Source: Lentisphaeria bacterium (lineage in GTDB: Bacteria > Verrucomicrobiota > Lentisphaeria > Victivallales > GWF2-50-93). Taken from it: a DNA stretch of 8,192 nucleotides. The notes beneath the pieces were generated by a model that was given only the letters and a program-made list of their open reading frames with translations, was not told where the DNA came from and did no database searches. Numbering within the stretch: the stretch's first letter is position 1; every line of letters begins with the position of its first letter. Positions 1 through 5,923 of this stretch are shown here, one piece after another. A program made the position numbers and the translations under genes. The stretch lies in NCBI GenBank assembly GCA_020056205.1, contig JAGVIF010000297.1:1-8192 (forward strand), given 5' to 3'.

Positions 1-6
1 CGATGT

Positions 7-27
7 ATGAACTGCAATGCAGTTCAT
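7..27. repeat. Perfect 10-bp inverted repeat (hairpin) at window start
   Basis: ATGAACTGCA at 7-16 is the exact reverse complement of TGCAGTTCAT at 18-27, with a single central base. The downstream side is A/T-rich but lacks a clean T run, so it is not a textbook terminator. It could be a terminator remnant of a gene left of the window or another member of the intergenic palindrome population seen elsewhere here. Confidence 0.6.
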
Positions 28-69
28 TAAATTATTCAAATAAGAATTCGGCCGATTGAACCCGCAGGG

Positions 70-242
70 GTTTGAGCATTGCGGCATATCTGTCCCGAGG
101 CGCTTGCGCGCTCGGGAAGACTTGGAGGCCGCGAAGCGGCTTTACTAAAGCGGCTTCGCCGCCTACACCGGCATCTCTCCCCGAGTACCGTTGGTCTCGG
201 GATCTTCGACTTGACTGCGCGCCTACGCGGCGCTGCTCAAAC
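70..242. repeat. Composite palindromic element with GTTTGAGCA ends
   Basis: The stretch is bounded by GTTTGAGCA (70-78) and its exact reverse complement TGCTCAAAC (234-242). Inside it are four nested hairpins: TCCCGAG/CTCGGGA (93-99 with 111-117, with GCGC pairs in the loop), GCCGC-GAA-GCGGC (128-140), GCGGC-TTC-GCCGC (150-162) and CCCGAG/CTCGGG (180-185 with 196-201, plus ACC/GGT in the loop). AAGCGGCTT occurs twice (134-142, 148-156). This is typical of REP/REPIN or MITE-like noncoding elements. An open frame across it (72-320) gives an Arg/Pro/Ser-rich low-information protein that I consider spurious. The outer 18 nt (232-249) recur inverted at 4083-4100. The element-level interpretation is inference; the palindromes are directly visible. 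Confidence 0.6.
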
Positions 243-271
243 GCAAAATGTAGGATAATGTATGCGAAAAA

Positions 272-350
272 AAAATCTTTTAAAGATTTTATTCAAAAGT
301 TTTTGTCATTTTTTTCTTAAAAACCAAAAATAGCGTTTTTGTTTTTAAGA
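272..350. repeat. Two consecutive A/T-rich palindromes upstream of the GT operon
   Basis: AAAATCTTT (272-280) and AAAGATTTT (282-290) form a perfect 9-bp inverted repeat around one base. Just downstream, TCTTAAAAAC (315-324) pairs with GTTTTTAAGA (341-350), and AAAAA (326-330) pairs with TTTTT (336-340), giving a roughly 15-bp stem with one bulged C and a 5-nt loop. They lie about 115 nt before the likely start of the first glycosyltransferase. They could act as a terminator insulating the operon or as part of its promoter region; I see no convincing -35/-10 pair to decide. Confidence 0.5.
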
Positions 351-374
351 GTTAGATTATCGGTCGAAATCAAA

Positions 375-413
375 GTCGTCCCGCAGGATGACGGATGAAT
401 GGATGGGCGGATG
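375..413. repeat. Small bulged hairpin and four GGATG copies in the leader of the first GT gene
   Basis: CGTC (377-380) pairs with GACG (390-393) around CC-GCA-GG with a 2-nt bulge. GGATG then occurs four times, at 386-390, 393-397, 401-405 and 409-413. This REP-like low-complexity stretch overlaps the farthest upstream ATG (399) of the next gene, which argues that this ATG is not the native start. Confidence 0.45.
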
Positions 414-464
414 ACTGATATTTTCGGAGGAGTGTTTGTCTGGCGTGTCGCCGGTTTTTTGCTC

Positions 465-1766
465 ATGAAGATTAATATAATACATTTTCACCTGCGTCCG
501 GGCGGAGTAAGAAGAATTATAGAATCCCAGGTCAAAGCTTTATTCTCTGTTTGCCCTGATGCGGCCATCAAGATCATTGCGGGTGAATCGCCGGAGGGAT
601 TCGCCGGAGGGCTTGCGGATGCCGCAATCTACAAGGAACTGGACTACTTGAGTGAGATTCCTGTCTCCGAAACAGTTCCCATGTATAATAGAATATTGAA
701 GATACTCAGGAAAGAAATATCAAAGAGCGATATCACTCATTGCCATAATCTCAATCTCGGGAAAAATCCTCTTCTTGCCGCCGCAATATGCGATCTGATT
801 GATGAAGGATACAAGATTTTTCTCCATTTTCATGACTTTGCCGAGGACAGGCCGCCTATCCTTGATTTTTCCCGAAAAATCCTTAGCCGCATTGATAAAG
901 CCTATAATTTTGTCTCATATCCGGAATCCGAGAATTGTTTATTTGGTGTTTTGACATCATGTGATCGCGACAGGATGCTCTTGCATGGCATTCCCGCAAA
1001 CAAGATACATCTCCTTCCCAATCCGGTTGATCTTGGCGCTCTGCCTGAAAAACCCGCCGATATGGCCTTGTCAAGGGAAAAGATCGCAAGAAAATTTCAA
1101 TTGCAGAAAGACAAAAAAATTTTTACTTATCCGGTAAGAGCTATTCGCAGGAAAAATATAGGAGAGATGCTCCTGCTTTCAGCCTTGTTCCGCCGTGATT
1201 CCGAGTGGCTTGTGACTCTTCCTCCCCAAAATCCGGAAGAGATACCCGCGTTTGAGGATTGGGTGAGTTTTGCCGAATCAAAGAATCTTCCTGTTCATTT
1301 CAACGCCGGATTGGAAATGAGTTTTAACGATATTCTCTCAGGCTCGGATGCGTGCGTGACCACAAGCGTCATGGAGGGGTTTGGCATGGTTTTTCTTGAG
1401 CCCTGGCTTTTCGGGAAGGCTGTTCTTGGGAGAAATCTGCCGAATGTCACGGACGATCTTAAATCGCAAGGCATGATTTTTCCGCGCCTGTATGACGAGT
1501 TTCGAATAATTTACGGGGATGGCAGCGCCGATTTCAAGGACATGGTGATAGATGAACAAAAACAAATTATTGGAAAAGTCATTGAGGACGCTCAAACTGC
1601 GGGAAGTCTTTTGAGGGAGAACCCATTTCTTGATGAATTTCTCGCCGTCCCCAATCAAAATATAATCCGAAACAACAAGACGATTGTCAGAGCAAGATTC
1701 TCATTAAAGAGTTATGGAGAAAAACTTTATGGAATATATAAGCAAATGGATAAAAATCGCGTCTGA
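465..1766 (+). CDS. GT-B fold glycosyltransferase, GT4-like (433 aa)
   Basis: Probably transfers a sugar from a nucleotide sugar to a soluble or membrane-associated acceptor in the cytoplasm; donor and acceptor cannot be read from sequence. Numbered from the ATG at 465, the N-terminal Rossmann domain begins IHFHLRPGGV (6-15) with a glycine turn at 13-15. HFHDFAEDRP lies at 121-130, LPNPVDL at 184-190 joins the two domains, YPVRAIRRKN (222-231) supplies basic residues expected to bind the donor phosphates, and the EX7E motif of retaining GT4 enzymes is E304/E312 in SVMEGFGMVFLEPW. Length is normal. I chose 465 because the protein there starts directly with the first beta strand (MKINIIHFHL). 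ATG 399 would add 22 residues encoded by repeat-like DNA. Neither has a good ribosome site; GGAGG at 426-430 sits too close to an in-frame GTG (432). First gene of a three-gene operon with a HAD phosphatase and a second GT. Family confident; substrate unknown. Confidence 0.85.
   Translation: MKINIIHFHLRPGGVRRIIESQVKALFSVCPDAAIKIIAGESPEGFAGGLADAAIYKELDYLSEIPVSETVPMYNRILKILRKEISKSDITHCHNLNLGKNPLLAAAICDLIDEGYKIFLHFHDFAEDRPPILDFSRKILSRIDKAYNFVSYPESENCLFGVLTSCDRDRMLLHGIPANKIHLLPNPVDLGALPEKPADMALSREKIARKFQLQKDKKIFTYPVRAIRRKNIGEMLLLSALFRRDSEWLVTLPPQNPEEIPAFEDWVSFAESKNLPVHFNAGLEMSFNDILSGSDACVTTSVMEGFGMVFLEPWLFGKAVLGRNLPNVTDDLKSQGMIFPRLYDEFRIIYGDGSADFKDMVIDEQKQIIGKVIEDAQTAGSLLRENPFLDEFLAVPNQNIIRNNKTIVRARFSLKSYGEKLYGIYKQMDKNRV
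1716..1719 (+). promoter_or_regulatory. Ribosome binding site GGAG deciding the HAD gene start
   Basis: GGAG lies 9 nt before ATG 1729, inside the 3' end of the upstream glycosyltransferase gene. ATG 1714 has only AAAGAG 2 nt before it, and ATG 1771 has no purine-rich site. This favours translation from 1729. Confidence 0.45.
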
Positions 1767-2640
1767 ACCAATGATGGCAAGTTCGGCGGCGCCAAGTCCG
1801 GACTTGTCATGCGGCAAAGATATAAAGGCAGTCATATTTGACATATACGGGACACTGGTGGTATCGGCTTCAGGCGATATAAACGAATATGAATTTTCCA
1901 CGGAAAGCCTCAAGAAGTCCTTGACTGACGCGGGGATTCATGTCAGGGAAGAATATGAGGGGAATGAGAGGGGGACTCTTTTAGGACTGATGAATGAATA
2001 CGTCAGGACAATTCATGCCCAACTGGAGAGACACAAGGCGGATGGAATTAAATTTCCGGAAATCATCGTAGAGGAAATATGGGAGGCGGTAATATGCAAC
2101 AACAAGAGCCTTTTCAAACAGTTCAAATCCGCGCCGGATTTCAAAAGGCTTGCTTTTGTTTTCGAGGTTCTAAGCAACCGAATTTATCCGATGCCCAGAG
2201 CTATGGAAACAATAGCGCAATTGCATAAGGAGAAGATACCGTTGGGGATAATATCGAACGCCCAGTTCTACACTCCGATAATTATGAATTATTTTTTCTC
2301 GGACAAGGTGTCGCGCGGGGAGGAAATTGATTGCTTTGACCCTGACCTTGTCATATTCTCATACAAAAAGAAAAGGAGCAAGCCGGATTCATCTCTGTTC
2401 GAAATTGCCGCGCGCAATTTGAGGCGCAAATATTCCATTGCGCCTGAAAACGCCCTCTTTGTGGGGAATGACATGTACAAAGACATTTATCCGGCAAAGA
2501 ACTTTGGTTTTTCCACGGCCTTTTTCGCCGGAGACAAGAGATCGTGCAGGTTCAGGAAGGACATGGATGAAACAAAGGGCATTAAGCCGGATTACATATT
2601 AACTGAGCTCAGACAAATATTGGAGATCGTAAGAAAATGA
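1729..2640 (+). CDS. HAD-superfamily hydrolase, likely sugar-phosphate phosphatase (303 aa)
   Basis: Probably a cytoplasmic phosphatase; the context suggests it dephosphorylates the glycosyl-phosphoglycerate type product of the locus. Numbered from ATG 1729: motif I is AVIFDIYGTL with nucleophile Asp38, a long helical cap follows (about 55-150), motif II is GIISNAQ with Ser176, motif III is SKPDSSLF with Lys218, and motif IV is FVGNDMYKDI with Asp248 and Asp252. Unusually, the residue two after the nucleophile is Tyr (DIYGT), where classical HAD phosphatases have Asp as general acid. DxYGT is also known from haloacid-dehalogenase-type members, so phosphatase activity is not assured. ATG 1714 would add five residues; 1729 has the better ribosome site. 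The gene overlaps the upstream GT by 38 nt and the downstream GT by 4 nt (ATGA), which indicates tight translational coupling. The superfamily is clear; the substrate is inferred from neighbours only. Confidence 0.82.
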   Translation: MEYISKWIKIASEPMMASSAAPSPDLSCGKDIKAVIFDIYGTLVVSASGDINEYEFSTESLKKSLTDAGIHVREEYEGNERGTLLGLMNEYVRTIHAQLERHKADGIKFPEIIVEEIWEAVICNNKSLFKQFKSAPDFKRLAFVFEVLSNRIYPMPRAMETIAQLHKEKIPLGIISNAQFYTPIIMNYFFSDKVSRGEEIDCFDPDLVIFSYKKKRSKPDSSLFEIAARNLRRKYSIAPENALFVGNDMYKDIYPAKNFGFSTAFFAGDKRSCRFRKDMDETKGIKPDYILTELRQILEIVRK

Positions 2641-4076
2641 AATTTGAAAATTTGAGAGTCGGAGTAATCCATTCCATAATAGGCAAGAACGATGGCGTCT
2701 CCATCGTGGTAGATCAATCTGTAAAGGCCATGCTTGAGCACATGCATATTCCGCTCGGCAATATTTTTTTTCTATGCGCGCTTTCCCCCGCGAGGTTCCA
2801 TGTGGAGACCGACGAAGTTTTCTGGCATAAAAATGATATCAATGCCATGATCGTGAAAAACTATTCGGGAAATCCCCCAAAGGAGATGGATTCTCTGATT
2901 ATGGAAAGGTCCCTGTATGCCAAGGCCGTCATCGCGTCATTCGTCAAAAAGCATAAGATTGACCTGTTGATCGCCCATAACACTTCGCATCCTTATAATT
3001 TTATAACCGCAGTCGGGCTTGGGCTTTTCATGGAGGAGAAAAAAGGCGGGAAGCCTGATGTCATAGTATGGTGGCATGATTCTTTTCTGGAAAGACCAAA
3101 ATTTAAAAACCCCAATACTGTCGTGTCGAAATACTTAAAGTATCTTCCGGGTATCTACGCGAAGGGCATGATCTTCATCAATTCAAAACAGCCGGAACTT
3201 GCCCGTGGATATTTCAAGTCTTTGGGGATGGGGGATGTTGATCATTTTTTAAAGAGGCAGACATGTGTGATCCCAAACACTTATGAAAGCAACTGGAAGT
3301 GGAAAATTGAAAAATGGGAAGGCGGAGCCTTTGTTTTTCCGCCCCAGGACAGTTATAACAAAAGTTTCTTTGATGATGTCGGGCTTACGGGCTGGCTTAA
3401 AAAGAGAGGCATTCGTCTTGAAGACAGCTCAATACTTTTGCAACACACGCGTATAGTGCCGAGAAAGAAAATAGAGACTGCGATAGATCTGGCATTTGCT
3501 CTCCATGGCAAATTCAAAAGCGCGGGCAGGGAGAAATGCGTAGTCCTGCTTGTTTCAGGGCACTCGGGGGATGAACAGGAAAAATACAAGGATTTTCTTA
3601 AAAGATATTTCAAGGAAAAAAAAGGACTGCATCCGGGCTGCAATGTGCTTCTTTTGTTCGGCGAATCCATCATATTGCCTGAAAAGGAGATTATTGTGGA
3701 TAAAAAGTATTACAGATTCCAGGATATAGCGTCCATTGTGGCTTCGGTCGGCGGCATCGGCACATATTTCAGCGAGATGGAAGGGTATGGCAACAATCTG
3801 CTTGAAATGATAGGGGCAGGACTGCCTGCCGTGGTCAACAGGTATGATGTCTTTCAAAGCGACATAGAACCTCTTGGTTTCGATCTGCCTTCCATAAGCG
3901 GGGGGAGACTTTCACAGGGAGCCGTGAACAAAGCCTATGAGCTTCTGACAGATATAAAAAAAAGAAATGCTCTCGTGAAACATAATCTTGAAGTCTTGGG
4001 GAAAAAGCTTGGACATCGCTTGATATCAAGAAAGCTCTCAAAAATTATCGAAAAGGCAGAGTCCATGCGGGTATAA
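2637..4076 (+). CDS. GT-B glycosyltransferase, resembling mannosylglucosylglycerate synthase-type GT4 (479 aa)
   Basis: A retaining nucleotide-sugar glycosyltransferase, presumably cytoplasmic. The N-terminal domain has RVGVIHSIIGKNDGVS (7-22), a variant of the usual glycine-rich first loop in which NDGVS resembles GTDGVS-type GTs that I recall near glucosylglycerate genes. WWHDSFLERP is at 145-154, VIPNTYESN at 211-219 precedes the second domain, QHTRIVPRKKIE (269-280) supplies the basic donor-binding residues, and SEMEGYGNNLLEMIGAGLP (379-397) carries the EX7E pair E382/E390. WWHDSFLERP matches HFHDFAEDRP of the upstream GT in spacing, suggesting the two are related. A GGAG 11 nt before the ATG (2622-2625) and the ATGA overlap with the HAD gene support the start. 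Last gene of the operon; no strong intrinsic terminator follows. Assignment to mannosylation of glucosylglycerate is a hypothesis from memory of the family and from the GT81 neighbour. Confidence 0.83.
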   Translation: MKFENLRVGVIHSIIGKNDGVSIVVDQSVKAMLEHMHIPLGNIFFLCALSPARFHVETDEVFWHKNDINAMIVKNYSGNPPKEMDSLIMERSLYAKAVIASFVKKHKIDLLIAHNTSHPYNFITAVGLGLFMEEKKGGKPDVIVWWHDSFLERPKFKNPNTVVSKYLKYLPGIYAKGMIFINSKQPELARGYFKSLGMGDVDHFLKRQTCVIPNTYESNWKWKIEKWEGGAFVFPPQDSYNKSFFDDVGLTGWLKKRGIRLEDSSILLQHTRIVPRKKIETAIDLAFALHGKFKSAGREKCVVLLVSGHSGDEQEKYKDFLKRYFKEKKGLHPGCNVLLLFGESIILPEKEIIVDKKYYRFQDIASIVASVGGIGTYFSEMEGYGNNLLEMIGAGLPAVVNRYDVFQSDIEPLGFDLPSISGGRLSQGAVNKAYELLTDIKKRNALVKHNLEVLGKKLGHRLISRKLSKIIEKAESMRV

Positions 4077-4082
4077 GCCTAT

Positions 4083-4114
4083 ATTTTGCGTTTGAGCAGC
4101 ACGCCTACGCCGCG
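4083..4114. repeat. Fragment related to the 5' palindromic element
   Basis: ATTTTGCGTTTGAGCAGC (4083-4100) is the exact reverse complement of 232-249. The next bases contain CGCCTACGC (4102-4110), which also occurs at 220-228 but in direct orientation, so the modules are rearranged. No partner TGCTCAAAC end is seen downstream, so this looks like a truncated or interrupted copy, broken where the next repeat unit begins (4118). Confidence 0.6.
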
Positions 4115-4117
4115 TTG

Positions 4118-4272
4118 GTAAGTATTCAGTAAAGTATGTTCTCTATCGTAATCAGCAGAGCGGCTATCGTAATCGCAATCGTAATCGCAACGGCCAATCA
4201 ATTACGACCATCCCGAGGCTTCGCTCGGGACGATAGCGACTACGAACAATGCATAGTTCACTGAATATGTAC
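4118..4272. repeat. Inverted-repeat unit A (imperfect 21-bp ends, 155 bp)
   Basis: Positions 4118-4138 match the reverse complement of 4252-4272 at 17 of 21 bases. The interior holds a perfect 12-nt tandem duplication (4166-4189) and the hairpin TCCCGAG/CTCGGGA (4211-4217 with 4224-4230), the same stem sequence as at 93-117. Its ends contain a TTCAGTAAA-like core related to unit B. It has no coding capacity and resembles a decayed MITE or REPIN; that class is inference. Confidence 0.55.
4166..4189. repeat. 12-nt perfect tandem duplication
   Basis: ATCGTAATCGCA is present twice head to tail (4166-4177 and 4178-4189), and its first nine bases occur again at 4145-4153. This looks like a short array of an ATCGTAATC unit inside repeat unit A. 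Confidence 0.75.
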
Positions 4273-4305
4273 AAATTTTCGTGTGTCCCTTGTCCCTTAT
4301 GTCTC

Positions 4306-4390
4306 GTATAAGTTCAGTAAACCCCGCGAGCCGAGTCGTAGCCCTGAGCTTGTCGAAGGGCGAAGACTGGTCCTTTTACTGAACTTATAC
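4306..4390. repeat. Inverted-repeat unit B (perfect 16-bp ends, 85 bp), MITE/REPIN-like
   Basis: GTATAAGTTCAGTAAA (4306-4321) is the exact reverse complement of 4375-4390. The 53-nt interior contains GCCCT...AGGGC around TGAGCTTGTCGA (4341-4361), a sequence type I recall as widely repeated in intergenic DNA of unrelated bacteria. There is no open frame. The size and the paired termini fit a miniature non-autonomous element; the structure could also fold in RNA between the convergent genes and help end transcription from both sides. Confidence 0.65.
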
Positions 4391-4391
4391 A

Positions 4392-4412
4392 AAAAATAAA
4401 ATGCGAAATCGC
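4392..4412 (-). terminator. Possible weak intrinsic terminator of the GT81 gene
   Basis: Read on the minus strand directly after the stop codon, GCGATTTCGC can form a 4-bp stem, followed by a T-rich run (ATTTTATTTTTT). The stem is short for an intrinsic terminator, so this is tentative; the larger unit B hairpin lies immediately beyond. Confidence 0.3.
4394..4409. repeat. 16-nt direct repeat, copy 1
   Basis: AAATAAAATGCGAAAT is identical to 5924-5939. The two copies bracket the GT81 gene and its upstream repeat region, about 1.53 kb apart. Confidence 0.8.
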
Positions 4413-5609
4413 TTAGAAGTATTTTTCCACCGCGTCTATGAGTCTCTGCTGTATTTTTGGCACGGCGGACTCCACTCTCTTCCAGTCGGGAATCATCGGG
4501 GACCCGTGTTGATTTCGGTAAAAATCTTTCATAGCGTTGTCAATTCCATGCGCAAATATATCAACGAAATTCAACTCGTCATGGAGATTATATTTTATGC
4601 GGTGGCTGTAGATTTCGGCGAACGCTTCGTAGCAGTTAACCATTTCCCGCGCATTTTTCATATATGCCAGCCTGATCGAGCTGAAAGCATCTCTTCCAAT
4701 GATCCTCCCATCGCTGGCCATGAATGTGAAAAATGTCCTGGCAATATCCGAAGACATTCTTTGCAGATCTGTTTTTCCGTGAGAGACCATTTCCTGATGT
4801 TTGTGGTCGTAGCGCGCGGTAAGTTCAATTTGGCAGATGCGGTTATTTCTCATGTTCCGGAAGATTTCGCCAAGTATCCCTATCTCCAACCCCCAGTCAC
4901 TGGGAAACTCGAGTATTTTTGCCTGGTTTACGAAAATCGCGAATTCGCCGGATAACGGATAGCGGAAATCTCCCATGTAGTCCAAAAAATCCGTAAGCCC
5001 AAAAATGTCTTTGAGCGCCCGTATAAAAGGGAAATAAAACAGTCTGGAAACCCTCCCATAAAAATGTTCATTGTACCTGACGTAATACCCTTTGGAAAAC
5101 TGAAACTCCAGATGGACTATAGGATAAAGCAGGCGCAGCAGGAAATTTTTGTCGTATGTTATTATGTCGGCGTCATGAAATGCGAGCGCCGCGACCTCCT
5201 CCTTTGCTATCACGTATCCAAGACCTGTCCATACGGAATGCCCTTTCCCCCGGATTCCCACTGACAGTTCTTTTTCTATGTCGGAAATTATATTCCTGAG
5301 CTCAGGACTGTCATTCCAGATCAGGGCTGCTTTGCTTCCAAGCGGGCCGGCAATTTCCTTCGCCAGTTTGAATTCTTCACGGCTGGACTGGTCCAGGCAT
5401 ATATATACCCTTTTGATGATTGGCATTTTGGAAAGAACATCTATTATGTTTTTCATCGCGGCGCTTGACATGTCGGAGAAAAGCGCGGGAATAAGCGCTC
5501 CCATTGGAATTTTCCGGGAGTCATCAATGAGTTTCCCCTCCATTGCGTCAATGTCCTCGGCTTCTAAAAGCGAGAAAGTCGGAACCCGGTTGATATAGAA
5601 ATCGGCCAT
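4413..5609 (-). CDS. gpgS: Glucosyl-3-phosphoglycerate synthase-like glycosyltransferase, GT81 (398 aa)
   Basis: Expected to transfer glucose (or another hexose) from a nucleotide sugar to 3-phosphoglycerate, the first step of glucosylglycerate and related solutes. It has a GT-A fold: donor-binding loop GIRGKGHSVWTG (118-129), metal-binding DxD in HDADI (Asp146, Asp148), GRVSRL (185-190), YPLSGE (217-222), DWGLEIG (238-244) and YDHKHQ (267-272). These match in order the GpgS blocks as I remember them, including the Arg that binds phosphoglycerate (here Arg186) and the late metal-ligand His (His271 is the likely equivalent). The C-terminal ~100 residues are helical, ending IPDWKRVESAVP. At 398 aa it is nearer the longer bacterial forms than the ~320-aa mycobacterial enzyme. 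GGATGAG lies about 8 nt before the ATG. It is convergent with the GT-HAD-GT operon and divergent from mtnA. Family strong; exact donor and acceptor unproven. Confidence 0.82.
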   Translation of the reverse strand: MADFYINRVPTFSLLEAEDIDAMEGKLIDDSRKIPMGALIPALFSDMSSAAMKNIIDVLSKMPIIKRVYICLDQSSREEFKLAKEIAGPLGSKAALIWNDSPELRNIISDIEKELSVGIRGKGHSVWTGLGYVIAKEEVAALAFHDADIITYDKNFLLRLLYPIVHLEFQFSKGYYVRYNEHFYGRVSRLFYFPFIRALKDIFGLTDFLDYMGDFRYPLSGEFAIFVNQAKILEFPSDWGLEIGILGEIFRNMRNNRICQIELTARYDHKHQEMVSHGKTDLQRMSSDIARTFFTFMASDGRIIGRDAFSSIRLAYMKNAREMVNCYEAFAEIYSHRIKYNLHDELNFVDIFAHGIDNAMKDFYRNQHGSPMIPDWKRVESAVPKIQQRLIDAVEKYF

Positions 5610-5654
5610 GATGAGAACTCATCCATCGTTGTATTGTTTTGACAAATGTCCCGG

Positions 5655-5682
5655 AATATAAATTCACGGCTTGACAAATCAA
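5655..5682 (-). promoter_or_regulatory. Tentative sigma70-type promoter for the GT81 gene
   Basis: On the minus strand TTGATT (5682-5677) and TATATT (5660-5655) are separated by 16 nt, matching the consensus at 4/6 and 5/6. This would leave a leader of roughly 40 nt before the ATG. A match of this quality is expected by chance fairly often in A/T-rich DNA. Confidence 0.3.
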
Positions 5683-5727
5683 GCAAATATCATTTATTTC
5701 CTTCCGGCAGTTTCCTTGTCTTTTGAA

Positions 5728-5884
5728 ATCGGCAATCTGAAATTGGAAACCGATGCCGATAGCGACCTGTCGCGCCGTCTTGTCGCGCCGTAGCCTCGGC
5801 GAAGGCGGATAGCGCAATTTATTGCGCGTTATCAAGAACGGCGTATAAATTCGCCTACTACAAACAAAGCGATACCGATGCCGA
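5728..5884. repeat. Cluster of short direct and inverted repeats upstream of mtnA
   Basis: ATCGGCA (5728-5734) pairs with TGCCGAT (5754-5760). TGTCGCGCCGT is present twice in tandem (5768-5778, 5781-5791). GCCT/AGGC flank CGGCGA near 5793-5806. GCGCAAT-TT-ATTGCGC (5812-5827) is a perfect hairpin. ACCGATGCCGA recurs 125 nt apart (5749-5759, 5874-5884). The motif CGCCTAC (5852-5858) also occurs at 160-166, 220-226 and 4102-4108. These are REP-type features with no coding capacity. Confidence 0.6.
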
Positions 5885-5923
5885 CCTCGAAAAAAACCGG
5901 TGGTTTCAGGAGAGAATAACAAC

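Larger units (their letters stand above)
4077..4412. other. Convergent intergenic region, 336 nt, no gene, repeat-dense
   Basis: Lies between the stop of the second GT and the stop of the minus-strand GT81 gene. I see no coding potential or RNA gene. Almost all of it is made of listed repeats: an 18-nt inverted copy of the 5' element end, two inverted-repeat-bounded units, and a 16-nt direct repeat shared with the region before mtnA. Confidence 0.7.

Noticed and set aside
72..320. 82-codon open frame on the plus strand
   Set aside because: Most of it is encoded by nested palindromes; the product is Arg/Pro/Ser-rich without domain features and has no ribosome site.
258..333. Tiny Lys/Phe-rich peptides starting at ATG 258 or ATG 262 after AGGA
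   Set aside because: About 20 residues each, encoded by an A/T-rich palindrome; hydrophobic-basic composition follows from A and T tracts and gives no evidence of a real toxin or leader peptide.
3353..4041. Several minus-strand frames within the second GT gene
   Set aside because: Shadows of a gene with clear GT-B motifs on the plus strand.
4118..4272. Possible CRISPR or tandem-repeat array
   Set aside because: Only two 12-nt copies plus a partial one, with no regular spacers and no cas genes.
4401..4955. 184-codon plus-strand open frame opposite the GT81 gene
   Set aside because: Lies antisense to a strongly supported GT81 coding region; no recognisable domain.
5639..5676. Plus-strand promoters for mtnA from two TTGACA boxes
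   Set aside because: Neither TTGACA has a good -10 hexamer 16-18 nt downstream; TATAAA at 5657-5662 is only 12 nt from the first.
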